DNA of 64,000 nt, taken from positions 1 through 64,000 of the forward strand of contig JADGHQ010000003.1 of NCBI GenBank assembly GCA_019683805.1. The letters are read 5' to 3'. The translations under genes were made by a program, and so were the position numbers. The stretch's first letter is position 1, and each line of letters opens with the position of its first letter. Of this stretch, positions 7,278 to 15,770 are shown piece by piece. The notes below the pieces were generated by a model. That model did no database searches and was not told where the DNA came from. It was given only the letters and a program-made list of their open reading frames with translations. The stretch comes from Thermoleophilaceae bacterium. GTDB lineage: Bacteria; Actinomycetota; Thermoleophilia; Solirubrobacterales; Thermoleophilaceae.

Positions 7278-9011
7278 CTAGGCGAGCGTCAGCGCGTCCG
7301 AGAGCGCGGCGTCGACCCGCGCGTAGAGCTCGCGATGCAGCCGCACGCTGTCCTCGCGGTCGGTGCGCACCTCGATGAGCGCGGGGCCGGAGATCGCCCG
7401 CCGCACGTCGTCGGGCGTCTCGGCGAGCACGTGCGCGAGCCCGGCGAGGCTAGCGACCGCGGCCAGGTCGACGCCCGCCGGGGTGACGATGTGCTCCTCG
7501 TAGAGCGCCGGGTCGGCGTGCTGGGAGACGGGCAGGAAATCGAAGATCCCGCCGCCGCCGTTGTTCACGCACACGACCCGCAGGTCGGCGTTGTGGCGGC
7601 GCGCGACGAGCAGCCCGCCGAGGTCGTGCAGCAGGCCGAGCTCGCCCGTCAGCAGCACGCAGGGGTCGGGGCCGCACAGCGCGGCGCCCACGGCGGAGGA
7701 GACCGTGCCGTCGATCCCGTTGGCTCCGCGGTTCGAGAGGAAGCGCAGCGAGCGCCCGCTCTGCGGGAAGAAGGCCTCGACGTCGCGCACCGGCATCGAC
7801 GACCCGAGCCAGACGATCGCGCCGTCGGGCAGTACGTCGGCGAGCGCGGCGTACGCCTTGGGCTCGAAGGGGTCGGGCGCGGCGGCGAGCTCGGGCGGCA
7901 CGACGGCGTCCGCCGCGCGCCAGGACGCAAGCCACGACGAGCGCGCCGGGCGCTCGCGCTCCTCGAGCGCCGCCGCCAGGAGCTCGAGCGTCGAGTCGGC
8001 GGCGGTGGCGACGATCCGCTCGGCCACGCGCGTGGGCTCGTGCCAGGTCGAGCCCTTGTCGATCACCACCTGCCGGGAGCCCGCAAGCCAGGCGCGCAGG
8101 GGCTTCGAGGTGGGCGTGTCGCCCACGCGGATCACGAGGTCGGGCCGGTGCGCCGCGGCGAACCGCTCGCTGCGCAGCAGCACGTCGTAGTGGGCGACGA
8201 CGTGCGAGCGGTCGTGCGCCCCGCAGCGCGCGCACGAGGTGGGCTCGGCGAGCAGCGGCCAGCCGGTAGCGGCCGCGAGGCGCGCAGCGGGCACCGCCAC
8301 GGGCTCGAGCGTGGGGCCGCACACGATCGCCCCGCGCTCGGCCTCGAGCACCTCGCGCTCGAGCAGCTCGATCACGGTGGGCGAGGGGTCGCCAGGGGTG
8401 TCGGTCACGGTCACCCACGGGCGGCCGTCGGGCCGCCCCTGCCAGGGCTCCGGGTCGAGCTGCTCGGGCGCGGGCGCGAGCGGCTCGCGCAGCGGGAAGT
8501 TGAGGTGCACGGGCCCGGGCCGCCCGTCCTCCGAGGTGAACCAGGCGCGGCAGGCCAGGCCGCGGAAGTGGACGGCCGTCGCCCGCCCGGGCGGGTGCGT
8601 GCCCACCTCGGCGAACCACTTCACGAACGAGCCGAAGAGCTTGATCTGGTCGATCGCCTGGCCGGCGCCGACGTCGCGGAGCTCCGGCGGGCGGTCGGCG
8701 GTCAGCACGATCAGCGGCACGCTCGACTCGCGCGCCTCCACCACCGCCGGTAGCAGGTTCGCGGCGGCCGTCCCCGAGGTGCAGGTGATCGCGACCGGGC
8801 GGCGCGTCGCCTTCGCGATGCCGAGCGCGACGAACCCCGCCGAGCGCTCGTCGAGCACGGAGATCGCGTCGATGCGCTCGTCGGCCGCGAGCGAGAGGGC
8901 GATCGGGGCGTTGCGCGAGCCGGGGCAGGTGACTGCGTTGCGCATCCCGCAGCGCGCGAGCTCGTCGACGAACGCCTGGATCGGCGCGTAGGTGCGGTTG
9001 ATCGGCATCAT
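7278..9011 (-). CDS. menD: SEPHCHC synthase MenD
   Basis: A 577-residue thiamine diphosphate enzyme that joins isochorismate and 2-oxoglutarate into 2-succinyl-5-enolpyruvyl-6-hydroxy-3-cyclohexene-1-carboxylate. The N-terminal region has TCPGSRNAPIALSL and the cofactor-activating region TCTSGTAAANLLPAVVEA. The C-terminal ThDP domain has GELGLLHDLGGLL and VNNGGGGIFDFLP. The start at 9011 is an ATG-ATG pair, and the frame upstream of it is read-through shadow of menH. The start codon lies only six base pairs from the divergent menH start. Its promoter must therefore lie inside menH. Confidence 0.95.
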   Translation of the reverse strand: MMPINRTYAPIQAFVDELARCGMRNAVTCPGSRNAPIALSLAADERIDAISVLDERSAGFVALGIAKATRRPVAITCTSGTAAANLLPAVVEARESSVPLIVLTADRPPELRDVGAGQAIDQIKLFGSFVKWFAEVGTHPPGRATAVHFRGLACRAWFTSEDGRPGPVHLNFPLREPLAPAPEQLDPEPWQGRPDGRPWVTVTDTPGDPSPTVIELLEREVLEAERGAIVCGPTLEPVAVPAARLAAATGWPLLAEPTSCARCGAHDRSHVVAHYDVLLRSERFAAAHRPDLVIRVGDTPTSKPLRAWLAGSRQVVIDKGSTWHEPTRVAERIVATAADSTLELLAAALEERERPARSSWLASWRAADAVVPPELAAAPDPFEPKAYAALADVLPDGAIVWLGSSMPVRDVEAFFPQSGRSLRFLSNRGANGIDGTVSSAVGAALCGPDPCVLLTGELGLLHDLGGLLVARRHNADLRVVCVNNGGGGIFDFLPVSQHADPALYEEHIVTPAGVDLAAVASLAGLAHVLAETPDDVRRAISGPALIEVRTDREDSVRLHRELYARVDAALSDALTLA

Positions 9012-9017
9012 GTCCGC

Positions 9018-9761
9018 GTGAGCTCTGCGCAGACCTCCGAGATCGTGCTCGTGCCGGGGTTCGCGCAGCGTGGAGAGGCTTGGCAGGCGATCATCGAAAG
9101 GCTGCCCGAACGCTACCGGAGCGTCCCGGTCGAGTTCGCCGCCGCCGACATGGATGGGCGCGTCGCCGAGCTCGCCGAGGCCGCGCGCCGCGCCGACGCG
9201 GTGGTGGGCTACTCGCTCGGGGGCCGCATCGCCCTGCACGCGCGCCTGCGCGGCGCGATCCGCCCGCACGCGCTCGTGCTCCTCGGCGTGAGCGCGGGCC
9301 ACGAGGACCCGCGCGCGCGAGCCGAGCGCCGCGCCGCCGACGAGGAGCTCGCGGCCTGGATCGAGGAGCACACGATCGAGGAGTTCGTGGAGCGCTGGGA
9401 GCGCTCGCCCGTCTTCGCGACGCAGTCGCCCGAGCTCGTGGCAGCGCAGCGGCCCGGCAGGCTCTCGCAGCGCCCCGCCGACCTCGCGACCACGCTGCGC
9501 ACCGCGGGCCAGGGCGCGCTCGAGCCGGTCTGGGACAGGCTCGCCGAGATCCACGAGCCGCTGCTCGCGGTGGCGGGCGAGCGCGACGAGCGCTACGCCC
9601 GGGCGGCGGCGCGGATCGCCGCCGCCGCCCCGCATGGGCGGGCGGCGCTCGTGCCGGGCGCGGGCCACGCGGCGCACCTCGAGCAGCCCGACCGCTTCGC
9701 AACGATCCTCTCGGCGTTCCTCGACGGCGTGCTCGGACGCCGGGCGGGCGCCCGGCGCTAG
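9018..9761 (+). CDS. menH: Alpha/beta hydrolase, probable SHCHC synthase MenH
   Basis: A 247-residue alpha/beta hydrolase. The nucleophile is Ser66 in the elbow GYSLGG. The oxyanion segment is LVPGFAQ near residue 12, and the catalytic His lies in GAGHAAHLEQP near residue 220. In menaquinone synthesis MenH eliminates pyruvate from the MenD product to give SHCHC. Placement directly opposite menD supports this; by sequence alone it could be a generic hydrolase. The GTG start is six bp from the menD start. The gene ends in a CTAG shared with the stop codon of menC on the other strand. Confidence 0.82.
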   Translation: MSSAQTSEIVLVPGFAQRGEAWQAIIERLPERYRSVPVEFAAADMDGRVAELAEAARRADAVVGYSLGGRIALHARLRGAIRPHALVLLGVSAGHEDPRARAERRAADEELAAWIEEHTIEEFVERWERSPVFATQSPELVAAQRPGRLSQRPADLATTLRTAGQGALEPVWDRLAEIHEPLLAVAGERDERYARAAARIAAAAPHGRAALVPGAGHAAHLEQPDRFATILSAFLDGVLGRRAGARR

Positions 9762-10780
9762 GGCGCGCGCCGCTCGCCGAGCTCCTCGACGACCGCCTCG
9801 GCGAGCGAGTCCGGCGCGAGCGTCACGCCGAGCCCGGGCCCCTGCGGGACCGCGAGCAGGCCGTCGTGAGGGGCGGCGAGCGCGCCGGCGAGCGGGGAGT
9901 CGAAGAGCTCGAGCGTGGCCAGCCCGCAGGCGAGGCTGACATCCTCCGCCGAGGCGAGCTGGAGGGCCGCCGCGATCCCCCACGGGCCGTCGAGCGTGGA
10001 GGACAGGTAGGCGCCGAGCCCCTCCCGCCGCGCCGCGCGGAGCGCCTCGCGCGCCGCCGAGAAGCCGCCGCTCGACGCGAGCTTGACGTTCACGACGTCG
10101 CAGGCGCCGGCGGCGGCCGCGGCGCGCACGTCGTCCGCGGTGCGGATCGACTCGTCGGCGGCGATCGGCACCTGCACGGCCCGGCGTACCTCGGCCAGCT
10201 CCTCGAGCGTCGCGCACGGCTGCTCGACGAGCTGCAGGTCGAACTGGGCGAGCGCCGAGATCGACTCCATCGCCTGCTCGACCGACCAGGAGCCGTTCGC
10301 GTCGATCCGCAGGGCAGGCCACGGCCCGAGCGCCTCGCGCACCGCGGCCACGCGCTCGCGGTCGTCCGGCAGCCCAACCTTCAGCTTGAAGCACGCGAAC
10401 CCCGCCCGCACGCCGTCGGCGGCGCGCGCGGCGGCCTCGGCCGGAGGACCGGCCGGGAGGGTGCGGTTGACGGCGATCGCGTCGGCGCCCGGCTCGCCGA
10501 GCGGGCGCCCCTCGCGCCGCCCCTCCAGGTCGAGCAGCGCCATCTCCTCGGCCGCCCGCGCCTGCGGCGGCCCGCCGTCGCCGGGCGCGGCGAGCGCGGC
10601 GATCACCTCCTCCAGCGAGACGCCGTCGTAGTGCTCGAGCGGCGCCGCCTCGCCGTAGCCGACGAGCCCGTCGTCGTCCTCGAGCTCGAGCAGCGCGAGC
10701 TCCCGCGCCGCGACCACTCCGGTGGCCGTCGGGAACGGCTCCTTGAGCGGTATCGACAAGCGCCGGAGCCTGCGGATCAC
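9758..10780 (-). CDS. menC: o-Succinylbenzoate synthase MenC
   Basis: A 340-residue enolase-superfamily enzyme that dehydrates SHCHC to o-succinylbenzoate. The catalytic KxK is in FKLKVG. The metal ligands are in IDANGSW, VEQP and AADES. A second active-site Lys lies in VNVKLASSGG. The GTG start overlaps the menA stop codon as GTGA, so it is the third gene of a menB-menA-menC transcript on the minus strand. The 3' end overlaps the menH stop by four bases in opposite orientation. Confidence 0.92.
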   Translation of the reverse strand: MIRRLRRLSIPLKEPFPTATGVVAARELALLELEDDDGLVGYGEAAPLEHYDGVSLEEVIAALAAPGDGGPPQARAAEEMALLDLEGRREGRPLGEPGADAIAVNRTLPAGPPAEAAARAADGVRAGFACFKLKVGLPDDRERVAAVREALGPWPALRIDANGSWSVEQAMESISALAQFDLQLVEQPCATLEELAEVRRAVQVPIAADESIRTADDVRAAAAAGACDVVNVKLASSGGFSAAREALRAARREGLGAYLSSTLDGPWGIAAALQLASAEDVSLACGLATLELFDSPLAGALAAPHDGLLAVPQGPGLGVTLAPDSLAEAVVEELGERRAP

Positions 10781-11691
10781 GACAACAGGATGCCTCCCGA
10801 GAGCAGCAGCGAGAAGAGCGCGAGCAGCTTGCCCGTGTCGGCGAGCGCGCGGTTGAGCGACGGCCCGTCCGTGCGGGTCCCCACCACCCGCACGAGCCGG
10901 ACGGCGAGGGGCAGCGTCAGCCACGGCAGGAGCGCCCAGCCGTCGAGGCCGCCCCCGAGCCAGATCAGCGGCGGCGAGGCGTAGGCGAGCGCCAGCATGG
11001 CGGCGTAGATCCTGCGCGTGCGGGCGCGCCCGAGGCGCACGGCGAGCGTGCGCTTGCCGGCGCGGCGGTCCGTCTCGATGTCGCGCAAGTTGTTGACGAC
11101 GAGGATCGCCGTCGCCACGAGGCCGACCGGGACCGAGAGCGAGAACGCCTCCCAGGCGAGCTCCTCGGTCTGCACGTAGTAGGAGCCCACCACCGCGACC
11201 ACCCCGAAGAACAGGAACACGAACACCTCGCCGAGCCCCTCGTAGCCGTAGGGCCGCGGCCCGCCCGTGTAGAGCACCCCCGCGAGGATCGACGCGAGCC
11301 CCACCGCGAGCAGCTGCCAGCCCGCGATCGCGATCAGGTACGCGCCCGCCGCCACCGCGATGCCGAACGCCACGTAGGTCCCGATCAGCACCTGCCGCGG
11401 CGGCATCAGCCCGCCGGCCGTCACGCGCACCGGGCCGAGGCGGTCCTCGGTGTCCGCGCCGCGGCGGGCGTCCGAGTAGTCGTTCGAGAGGTTGGTCCCG
11501 ATCTGGATGAAGACCGAGCCGACGAGCGCGCACGCGAACGCGAGCGGGCGGAACGTCCCCTCGCTCAGCGCTAGCGAGCTGCCCACGAGCACGGGCGCGA
11601 TCGCCGCCGGCAGGGTGCGCGGGCGTGCGGCCACGAGCCAGAGGCGCAGGGCGCCCACGGGCGCGGCGGCGGCTGCGCGTGCGGATGTCAC
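10777..11691 (-). CDS. menA: 1,4-Dihydroxy-2-naphthoate polyprenyltransferase MenA
   Basis: A 304-residue integral membrane UbiA-family prenyltransferase that attaches the polyprenyl tail to 1,4-dihydroxy-2-naphthoate. Two Asp-rich motifs are visible: [18 protein letters not shown] near residue 70, and [16 protein letters not shown] near residue 190. About eight hydrophobic segments lie around them. The GTG start overlaps the menB stop as GTGA and leads into [23 protein letters not shown], a typical N-terminus. The menG methyltransferase that would finish menaquinone is not in this window. Confidence 0.93.
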   Translation of the reverse strand: MTSARAAAAAPVGALRLWLVAARPRTLPAAIAPVLVGSSLALSEGTFRPLAFACALVGSVFIQIGTNLSNDYSDARRGADTEDRLGPVRVTAGGLMPPRQVLIGTYVAFGIAVAAGAYLIAIAGWQLLAVGLASILAGVLYTGGPRPYGYEGLGEVFVFLFFGVVAVVGSYYVQTEELAWEAFSLSVPVGLVATAILVVNNLRDIETDRRAGKRTLAVRLGRARTRRIYAAMLALAYASPPLIWLGGGLDGWALLPWLTLPLAVRLVRVVGTRTDGPSLNRALADTGKLLALFSLLLSGGILLS

Positions 11692-12512
11692 GGTCGTCTC
11701 GGGAACCTCGAGAAGTCGGGCTTGCGCTTCTCCTTGTAGGCCTCGCGCCCCTCGCGCGCCTCCTCGCTCGCGTAGAACAGCAGGTTCGCGTCGTGCGCGA
11801 GCTGCTGGATCCCGGCGAGCCCGTCCTCGGCCGCGTTGAAGCTCGCCTTGAGCAGGCGCAGCGCGAAGGGGGAGAGGGCGAGCATCTCGCGGCACCAGCG
11901 GACCGTCTCCTCCTCGAGCCGCTCGAGCGGCACGACCGCGTTGACGAGCCCCATCTCGAGCGCCTCGCGCGCGTCGTACTGGCGGCACAGGAACCAGATC
12001 TCCTTGGCCTTCTTCTGGCCGATCTGCTGGGCGAGCAGGCTCGCGCCGAAGCCGCCGTCGAAGCTCCCCACGCGCGGGCCGGTCTGGCCGAAGCGCGCGT
12101 TCTCGGCGGCGATCGTGAGGTCGCAGACCACGTGCAGCACGTGGCCGCCGCCGATGGCGTAGCCCGCCACCATCGCGACCACCGGCTTCGGCAGCCGGCG
12201 TATCTGCACGTGCAGGTCGGTGACGTGGAAGCGGCCGACGCCGCTGCCGCCGGTCATGTAGCCGGTGTCGCCGCGCACGCGCTGGTCGCCGCCCGAGCAG
12301 AACGCCTTGTCGCCCGCGCCGGTGAGGATGATCACCCCGACGTCGGTGTCCTCGCGCGCCCGCTCGAACGCGTCCGAGAGCTCGACCACCGTCTCCGGCC
12401 GGAACGCGTTGCGCACCTCCGGCCGGTTGATCGTGATCTTCGCGATCCCCTCGGCGATCTCGTATTTGATGTCCTGGTACTCGCCCGCGGGCTGCCAGTC
12501 GGGTACTGCCAC
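11688..12512 (-). CDS. menB: 1,4-Dihydroxy-2-naphthoyl-CoA synthase MenB
   Basis: A 274-residue crotonase-fold enzyme that cyclises o-succinylbenzoyl-CoA. It has [15 protein letters not shown], the oxyanion-hole segment [13 protein letters not shown], and the MenB-characteristic [10 protein letters not shown] followed by [13 protein letters not shown]. The GTG at 12512 is chosen because AAAGGG lies just upstream and the sequence [15 protein letters not shown] matches the family start. The divergent menE start is only 16 bp away. It is the first gene of menB-menA-menC. Confidence 0.95.
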   Translation of the reverse strand: MAVPDWQPAGEYQDIKYEIAEGIAKITINRPEVRNAFRPETVVELSDAFERAREDTDVGVIILTGAGDKAFCSGGDQRVRGDTGYMTGGSGVGRFHVTDLHVQIRRLPKPVVAMVAGYAIGGGHVLHVVCDLTIAAENARFGQTGPRVGSFDGGFGASLLAQQIGQKKAKEIWFLCRQYDAREALEMGLVNAVVPLERLEEETVRWCREMLALSPFALRLLKASFNAAEDGLAGIQQLAHDANLLFYASEEAREGREAYKEKRKPDFSRFPRRP

Positions 12513-12528
12513 GCTATCCCTTTCCACC

Positions 12529-13878
12529 GTGTCCAAGCCGGCCGAGGATATTGAGTTCGAGCTGCCGCTCGGGCGCTGGGCGCGCAAGCGCCCCGAGCGC
12601 GTGGCGCTCGTGGCGGGCGGGGAGGAGGTCACCTACGGGGAGCTCGACGCGGCCGCGCGGCGCACCGCGCGCCGGCTCGCGGCGCTCGGCGTGGGGCCGG
12701 GGGACCGCGTCGCGACCACGCTGGCGCCCGGCGCGGAGTTCGCCGCGCTGCTGCACGCGCTGCCCCTCGTCGGCGCCTCGCTCGTGCCGCTCAACACGCG
12801 CCTGAGCGGCGCCGAGCGGGCCTGGCAGGTCGAGGACAGCGGGGCGCGGCTCGTGGTCGAGGAGCCGCTCGACGGCGAGGAGGCGGACGTCGAGCTGCGC
12901 GAGGCCTTCGACCCCGACGCAGAGCACGCGCTGATCTACACCTCGGGCACGACCTCGCGGCCGCGCGGCGTGTCGCTCACGCACCGCAACCAGCTCTCGA
13001 GCGCGATCGCGAGCGCCTGGAACATCGGCGTCGAGGAGGACGACCGCTGGCTGTGCGTGCTGCCGCTCTTCCACGTCGGGGGCCTCGCGATCCTGATCCG
13101 CTCGGCGCTTTACGGCACGGCGGCGCTGGTGCGCGAGCGCTTCGACGTCGACGAGGCGAAGGCCGACCTCGAGCAGGGGCGCGCGACGCTCGCCTCGCTC
13201 GTGCCCACGATGCTGCGCCGGCTCGCGGAGGCCGGGCTCGAGCGCGCGCCGCGCCTGCGCGCCGCGCTGCTCGGCGGCGGCCCGGTGCCGCGCGACCTCC
13301 TCGAATGGGCGGCCGAGCGCGGGCTGCCGGTGCTGCAGACCTACGGCATGACCGAGACCTCCTCCCAGATCGCGACCCTGCGCGCCGACGAGGCGCTCGC
13401 GCTGAAGGGCTCGGCGGGGCGGCCGCTGCCGGGCGTCGAGCTGCGCATCGCGCCCGACGGCGAGATCCTCGCGCGCGGGCCGATGGTCTCGCCCGGGGCG
13501 CTCGCGCCCGACGGCTGGCTCCACACCGGCGACCGCGGCCGCCTGGACGAGCGCGGCTACCTGTGGGTCGAGGGCCGTCTCAAGGACGTGATCGTGACCG
13601 GCGGCGAGAACGTGGCGTGCGCGGAGGTGGAGGAGGCGCTGCTCGCGCACCCGGCTGTGCGCGACGCCGGGGTGGTGGGCGAGCCGGACCCCGAGTGGGG
13701 CGAGGTGGTGGCGGCCTACGTCGTCGCGGACGGCGTCTCCGCGGCCGAGCTCGTCGAGCACTGCCGCGCGCGGCTCGCCCGCTACAAGGCTCCTCGGCGC
13801 GTCGAGCTCGTCGACGAGCTGCCCCGGAACGCGGCGGGCAAGTTGATGCGCGCGAAACTCCTTAGGAAACGCTCATAG
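12529..13878 (+). CDS. menE: o-Succinylbenzoate-CoA ligase MenE
   Basis: A 449-residue ANL-superfamily adenylating enzyme that activates o-succinylbenzoate with CoA for MenB. The phosphate loop is [16 protein letters not shown] near residue 140. The adenylate motif YGMTETSS is near residue 275. The hinge and thioester-domain residues are in [14 protein letters not shown] and the catalytic Lys in [13 protein letters not shown] at the C-terminus. The GTG start at 12529 gives the expected short N-terminus and lies 16 bp from the divergent menB start. Its position completes the o-succinylbenzoate branch of the pathway. Confidence 0.93.
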   Translation: MSKPAEDIEFELPLGRWARKRPERVALVAGGEEVTYGELDAAARRTARRLAALGVGPGDRVATTLAPGAEFAALLHALPLVGASLVPLNTRLSGAERAWQVEDSGARLVVEEPLDGEEADVELREAFDPDAEHALIYTSGTTSRPRGVSLTHRNQLSSAIASAWNIGVEEDDRWLCVLPLFHVGGLAILIRSALYGTAALVRERFDVDEAKADLEQGRATLASLVPTMLRRLAEAGLERAPRLRAALLGGGPVPRDLLEWAAERGLPVLQTYGMTETSSQIATLRADEALALKGSAGRPLPGVELRIAPDGEILARGPMVSPGALAPDGWLHTGDRGRLDERGYLWVEGRLKDVIVTGGENVACAEVEEALLAHPAVRDAGVVGEPDPEWGEVVAAYVVADGVSAAELVEHCRARLARYKAPRRVELVDELPRNAAGKLMRAKLLRKRS

Positions 13879-13919
13879 AAACGATCTTGCGGGCATCTAT
13901 GCTTCCCCGCGAGCCCGCG

Positions 13920-14708
13920 ATGGAGCAGGGGACCGCCACACGCAAGCAGCGCCGCGAGCAGGCGCGGGAGGAGCGCCTCAGGCGCGAGGCCGAAGCGGCC
14001 GCGCGCTCGGAGCGCAGGCGACGGCTCGCGCTGCTCGGCGGCGTGCTCGCCGTCGCGGCCGTCGCCGTCGCGATCGCGATCGTCGTGTCGTCGAGCGGCT
14101 CCGACTCCGGCAAGGGCCGGGGCCACGCCGGGGTGCGCGCGACGCAGGCGCTCTTCGCGGGCATCCCGCAGCACGGCATTGCGCTCGGCGACCCGAAGGC
14201 CCCCGTGACGGTCGAGGAGTACGCGGACCTCCAGTGCCCGTTCTGCCGCGAGTACACGCTCGGCGCGTTCCCGACGCTCGTGCGCGAGTACGTGCGCACC
14301 GGCAAGGTGAGGATGGTCTTCCGCACGCTGGCTTTCATCGGCCCCGACTCGGTGACAGCGGGGCACGTCGCGCAGGCGGCGGCCGCGCAGAACAGGCTCT
14401 GGAACTTCGTCGACCGCTTCTACGCGAACCAGGAGCGGGAGAACACGGGCTATGTGACGCGCGACTTCCTCACGAAGGTCGCGGACGAGGTTCCGGGGCT
14501 CGACCGCGGCAAGCTCTTCGCGGCGGCGGACGCGCCCGCGGCACAGCAGGGGCTCGTGGACGCCCAGCGGTCGGCGCGGAGCTTCGGGATCGACTCCACG
14601 CCGTCGTTCGTGGTCGGCAGGACCGGCCGGCGCGGCAAGGTGGTCCAGGTCGGCTCGCTCACCGATCCGGCGGCGTTCCGGTCGGCGATCGACCCGCTGC
14701 TCGAATGA
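13920..14708 (+). CDS. Membrane-anchored DsbA-like thioredoxin
   Basis: A 262-residue protein with a very basic, coiled-coil-like cytosolic start (RKQRREQAREERLRREA). One membrane helix follows at about 37-58, then a DsbA-type thioredoxin domain outside the membrane. The active site CPFC is near residue 105 in EYADLQCPFCREYTLGAF. The cis-Pro loop is DSTPSFVVG near residue 225. It would introduce disulfides into secreted proteins. The VKOR gene overlaps its stop as ATGA, so the pair should work together. Start choice is uncertain: an in-frame ATG at 13899 and a TTG at 13887 also exist. Confidence 0.88.
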   Translation: MEQGTATRKQRREQAREERLRREAEAAARSERRRRLALLGGVLAVAAVAVAIAIVVSSSGSDSGKGRGHAGVRATQALFAGIPQHGIALGDPKAPVTVEEYADLQCPFCREYTLGAFPTLVREYVRTGKVRMVFRTLAFIGPDSVTAGHVAQAAAAQNRLWNFVDRFYANQERENTGYVTRDFLTKVADEVPGLDRGKLFAAADAPAAQQGLVDAQRSARSFGIDSTPSFVVGRTGRRGKVVQVGSLTDPAAFRSAIDPLLE

Positions 14709-15148
14709 GCGAGCGCCGGCTGCGCATCGCCATCGCGGCGCTGGCGCTGGTCGGGCTCGGGATCGCGTCGTACCTGACGTACGTCCACTACGCGCACGCG
14801 CAGGTGCTCTGCGTGGCGGGCGGGGGAGGCTGCGAGAAGGTGCAGAGCTCCGACCAGTCGCGCCTCGCCGGCGTCCCGGTAGCCGTGCTCGGGATGGTCG
14901 GCTACTTCGGCATCCTGCTCTCGGCGCTCGTTCGTGGCGAGCCGGGGCGCGTGGCCGGGGCGCTGCTCGCGCTGATGGGCTTCGGGTTCAGCGCGTACCT
15001 CACCTACGCCGAGCTGTTCGTGATCGACGCGATCTGCCAGTGGTGCGTGGCGAGCGCGGTGGTGATGACCGCGGAGGCCGTGCTCGCGAGCGCCCGCCTG
15101 CTCGCGCCCCCGCAGCGGGACGCGCACCAGCTCGCCTACGGCGGCTAG
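14705..15148 (+). CDS. Vitamin K epoxide reductase-family protein
   Basis: A 147-residue integral membrane protein with four hydrophobic segments. It has the VKOR cysteine pairs: CVAGGGGCEKVQSS near residues 31-44, and the quinone-reducing CQWC near residue 110. In bacteria lacking DsbB, VKOR reoxidises a DsbA partner and hands the electrons to the quinone pool. The overlapping DsbA-like gene upstream fits exactly. The immediate neighbourhood of the menaquinone genes suggests menaquinone as acceptor, which is inference. Confidence 0.92.
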   Translation: MSERRLRIAIAALALVGLGIASYLTYVHYAHAQVLCVAGGGGCEKVQSSDQSRLAGVPVAVLGMVGYFGILLSALVRGEPGRVAGALLALMGFGFSAYLTYAELFVIDAICQWCVASAVVMTAEAVLASARLLAPPQRDAHQLAYGG

Positions 15149-15163
15149 CGCGGCCGGGGCGCG

Positions 15164-15190
15164 CGGGCGCCGGGGCCGCCCCGGCGCCCG
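15164..15190. terminator. Bidirectional terminator-like hairpin
   Basis: Perfect 12-bp arms CGGGCGCCGGGG and CCCCGGCGCCCG with a three-base loop sit between two convergent genes. There is no T-run, as is common for actinobacterial hairpin terminators. It could end transcripts from both sides. Confidence 0.6.
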
Positions 15191-15201
15191 GCCGGGACTC
15201 T

Positions 15202-15606
15202 CTACGCCGCGCTCGCGCGCCGGGCGAGCGGCAGCCGGCCGATGAGGCCGCGCGGGGGGCGCCGCCGCGGCCTCGCGACCTGCGCGGCGCGCAGCTTCAG
15301 CAGCGCCACGACGTCGGCGGTCGGGGTGAACGGGTCCGCGATCGGCTCGCGGTCGTCGAGCGGGAGGGCCGCAACCACGCGCCCGCCCACGTCGGCGACG
15401 AGGACCGCGCCGTCCGGCTCGGGGCGCCCCTCGAGGGCCGCGAGCGCGCGGATCGCGTCGAGGTCGCGTCCCTCGAAGTAGCGCACGGTCACGCTGCGCG
15501 GCTGCGCGGGAAACCCGCTGTCGCGCGCCGCGCGGATCCGCTCGGCCTGCTCGATCAGATCGTGTGCGTGCTGCTCGCCTGCGAGGTGGTTGAAGAACGG
15601 GTCCAT
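15202..15606 (-). CDS. Small protein of unknown function under an operator array
   Basis: A 134-residue protein. The N-terminal 30 residues (MDPFFNHLAGEQHAHDLIEQ onward) look helical and are rich in Ala, Glu and His. The middle (about 45-105) reads as a small alpha/beta unit with LVADVGGRVVAALPL, a pattern resembling half of a GNAT domain but without an acetyl-CoA loop. The C-terminus is Arg/Pro-rich. AAGGAGC precedes the ATG at 15606, so this start is well supported. The strong inverted repeats upstream (15634-15689) imply tight repression by a regulator not encoded nearby. I cannot assign a function. Confidence 0.72.
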   Translation of the reverse strand: MDPFFNHLAGEQHAHDLIEQAERIRAARDSGFPAQPRSVTVRYFEGRDLDAIRALAALEGRPEPDGAVLVADVGGRVVAALPLDDREPIADPFTPTADVVALLKLRAAQVARPRRRPPRGLIGRLPLARRASAA

Positions 15607-15633
15607 GGTGCTCCTTCCCGGCCGCTGCTCCGC

Positions 15634-15689
15634 TAACTGGTGTACGTAGAACACCAGTTACGTAACCGGTGTCAAGGGTTGACTGGTGC
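15634..15689. promoter_or_regulatory. Operator array overlapping a divergent promoter region
   Basis: Four copies of a TAACTGGTGT-like half-site occur in 56 bp: TAACTGGTGT (15634), its exact inverse ACACCAGTTA (15651), TAACCGGTGT (15663) and TGACTGGTGC (15680). The first two form a perfect inverted repeat with a 7-bp spacer. The second and third form a near-palindrome centred on TTACGTAA. A minus-strand -35 TTGACA (15675-15670) with a GTTCTA -10 (15652-15647, 17-bp spacer) is embedded in the array. A bound repressor would block it. Confidence 0.7.
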
Positions 15690-15757
15690 GCTCGTATGCG
15701 CTCTTCGAGTTCAACGGCGGGGGCGCCCGCGACGTGAGTCGCGCAGCGCGCGTCGAC

Positions 15758-15763
15758 TAGATT
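15758..15763 (+). promoter_or_regulatory. -10 box TAGATT for leaderless ilvC
   Basis: TAGATT ends seven bases before the ilvC GTG at 15771. No ribosome-binding site lies in between. Confidence 0.55.
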
Positions 15764-15770
15764 CCCGGCC

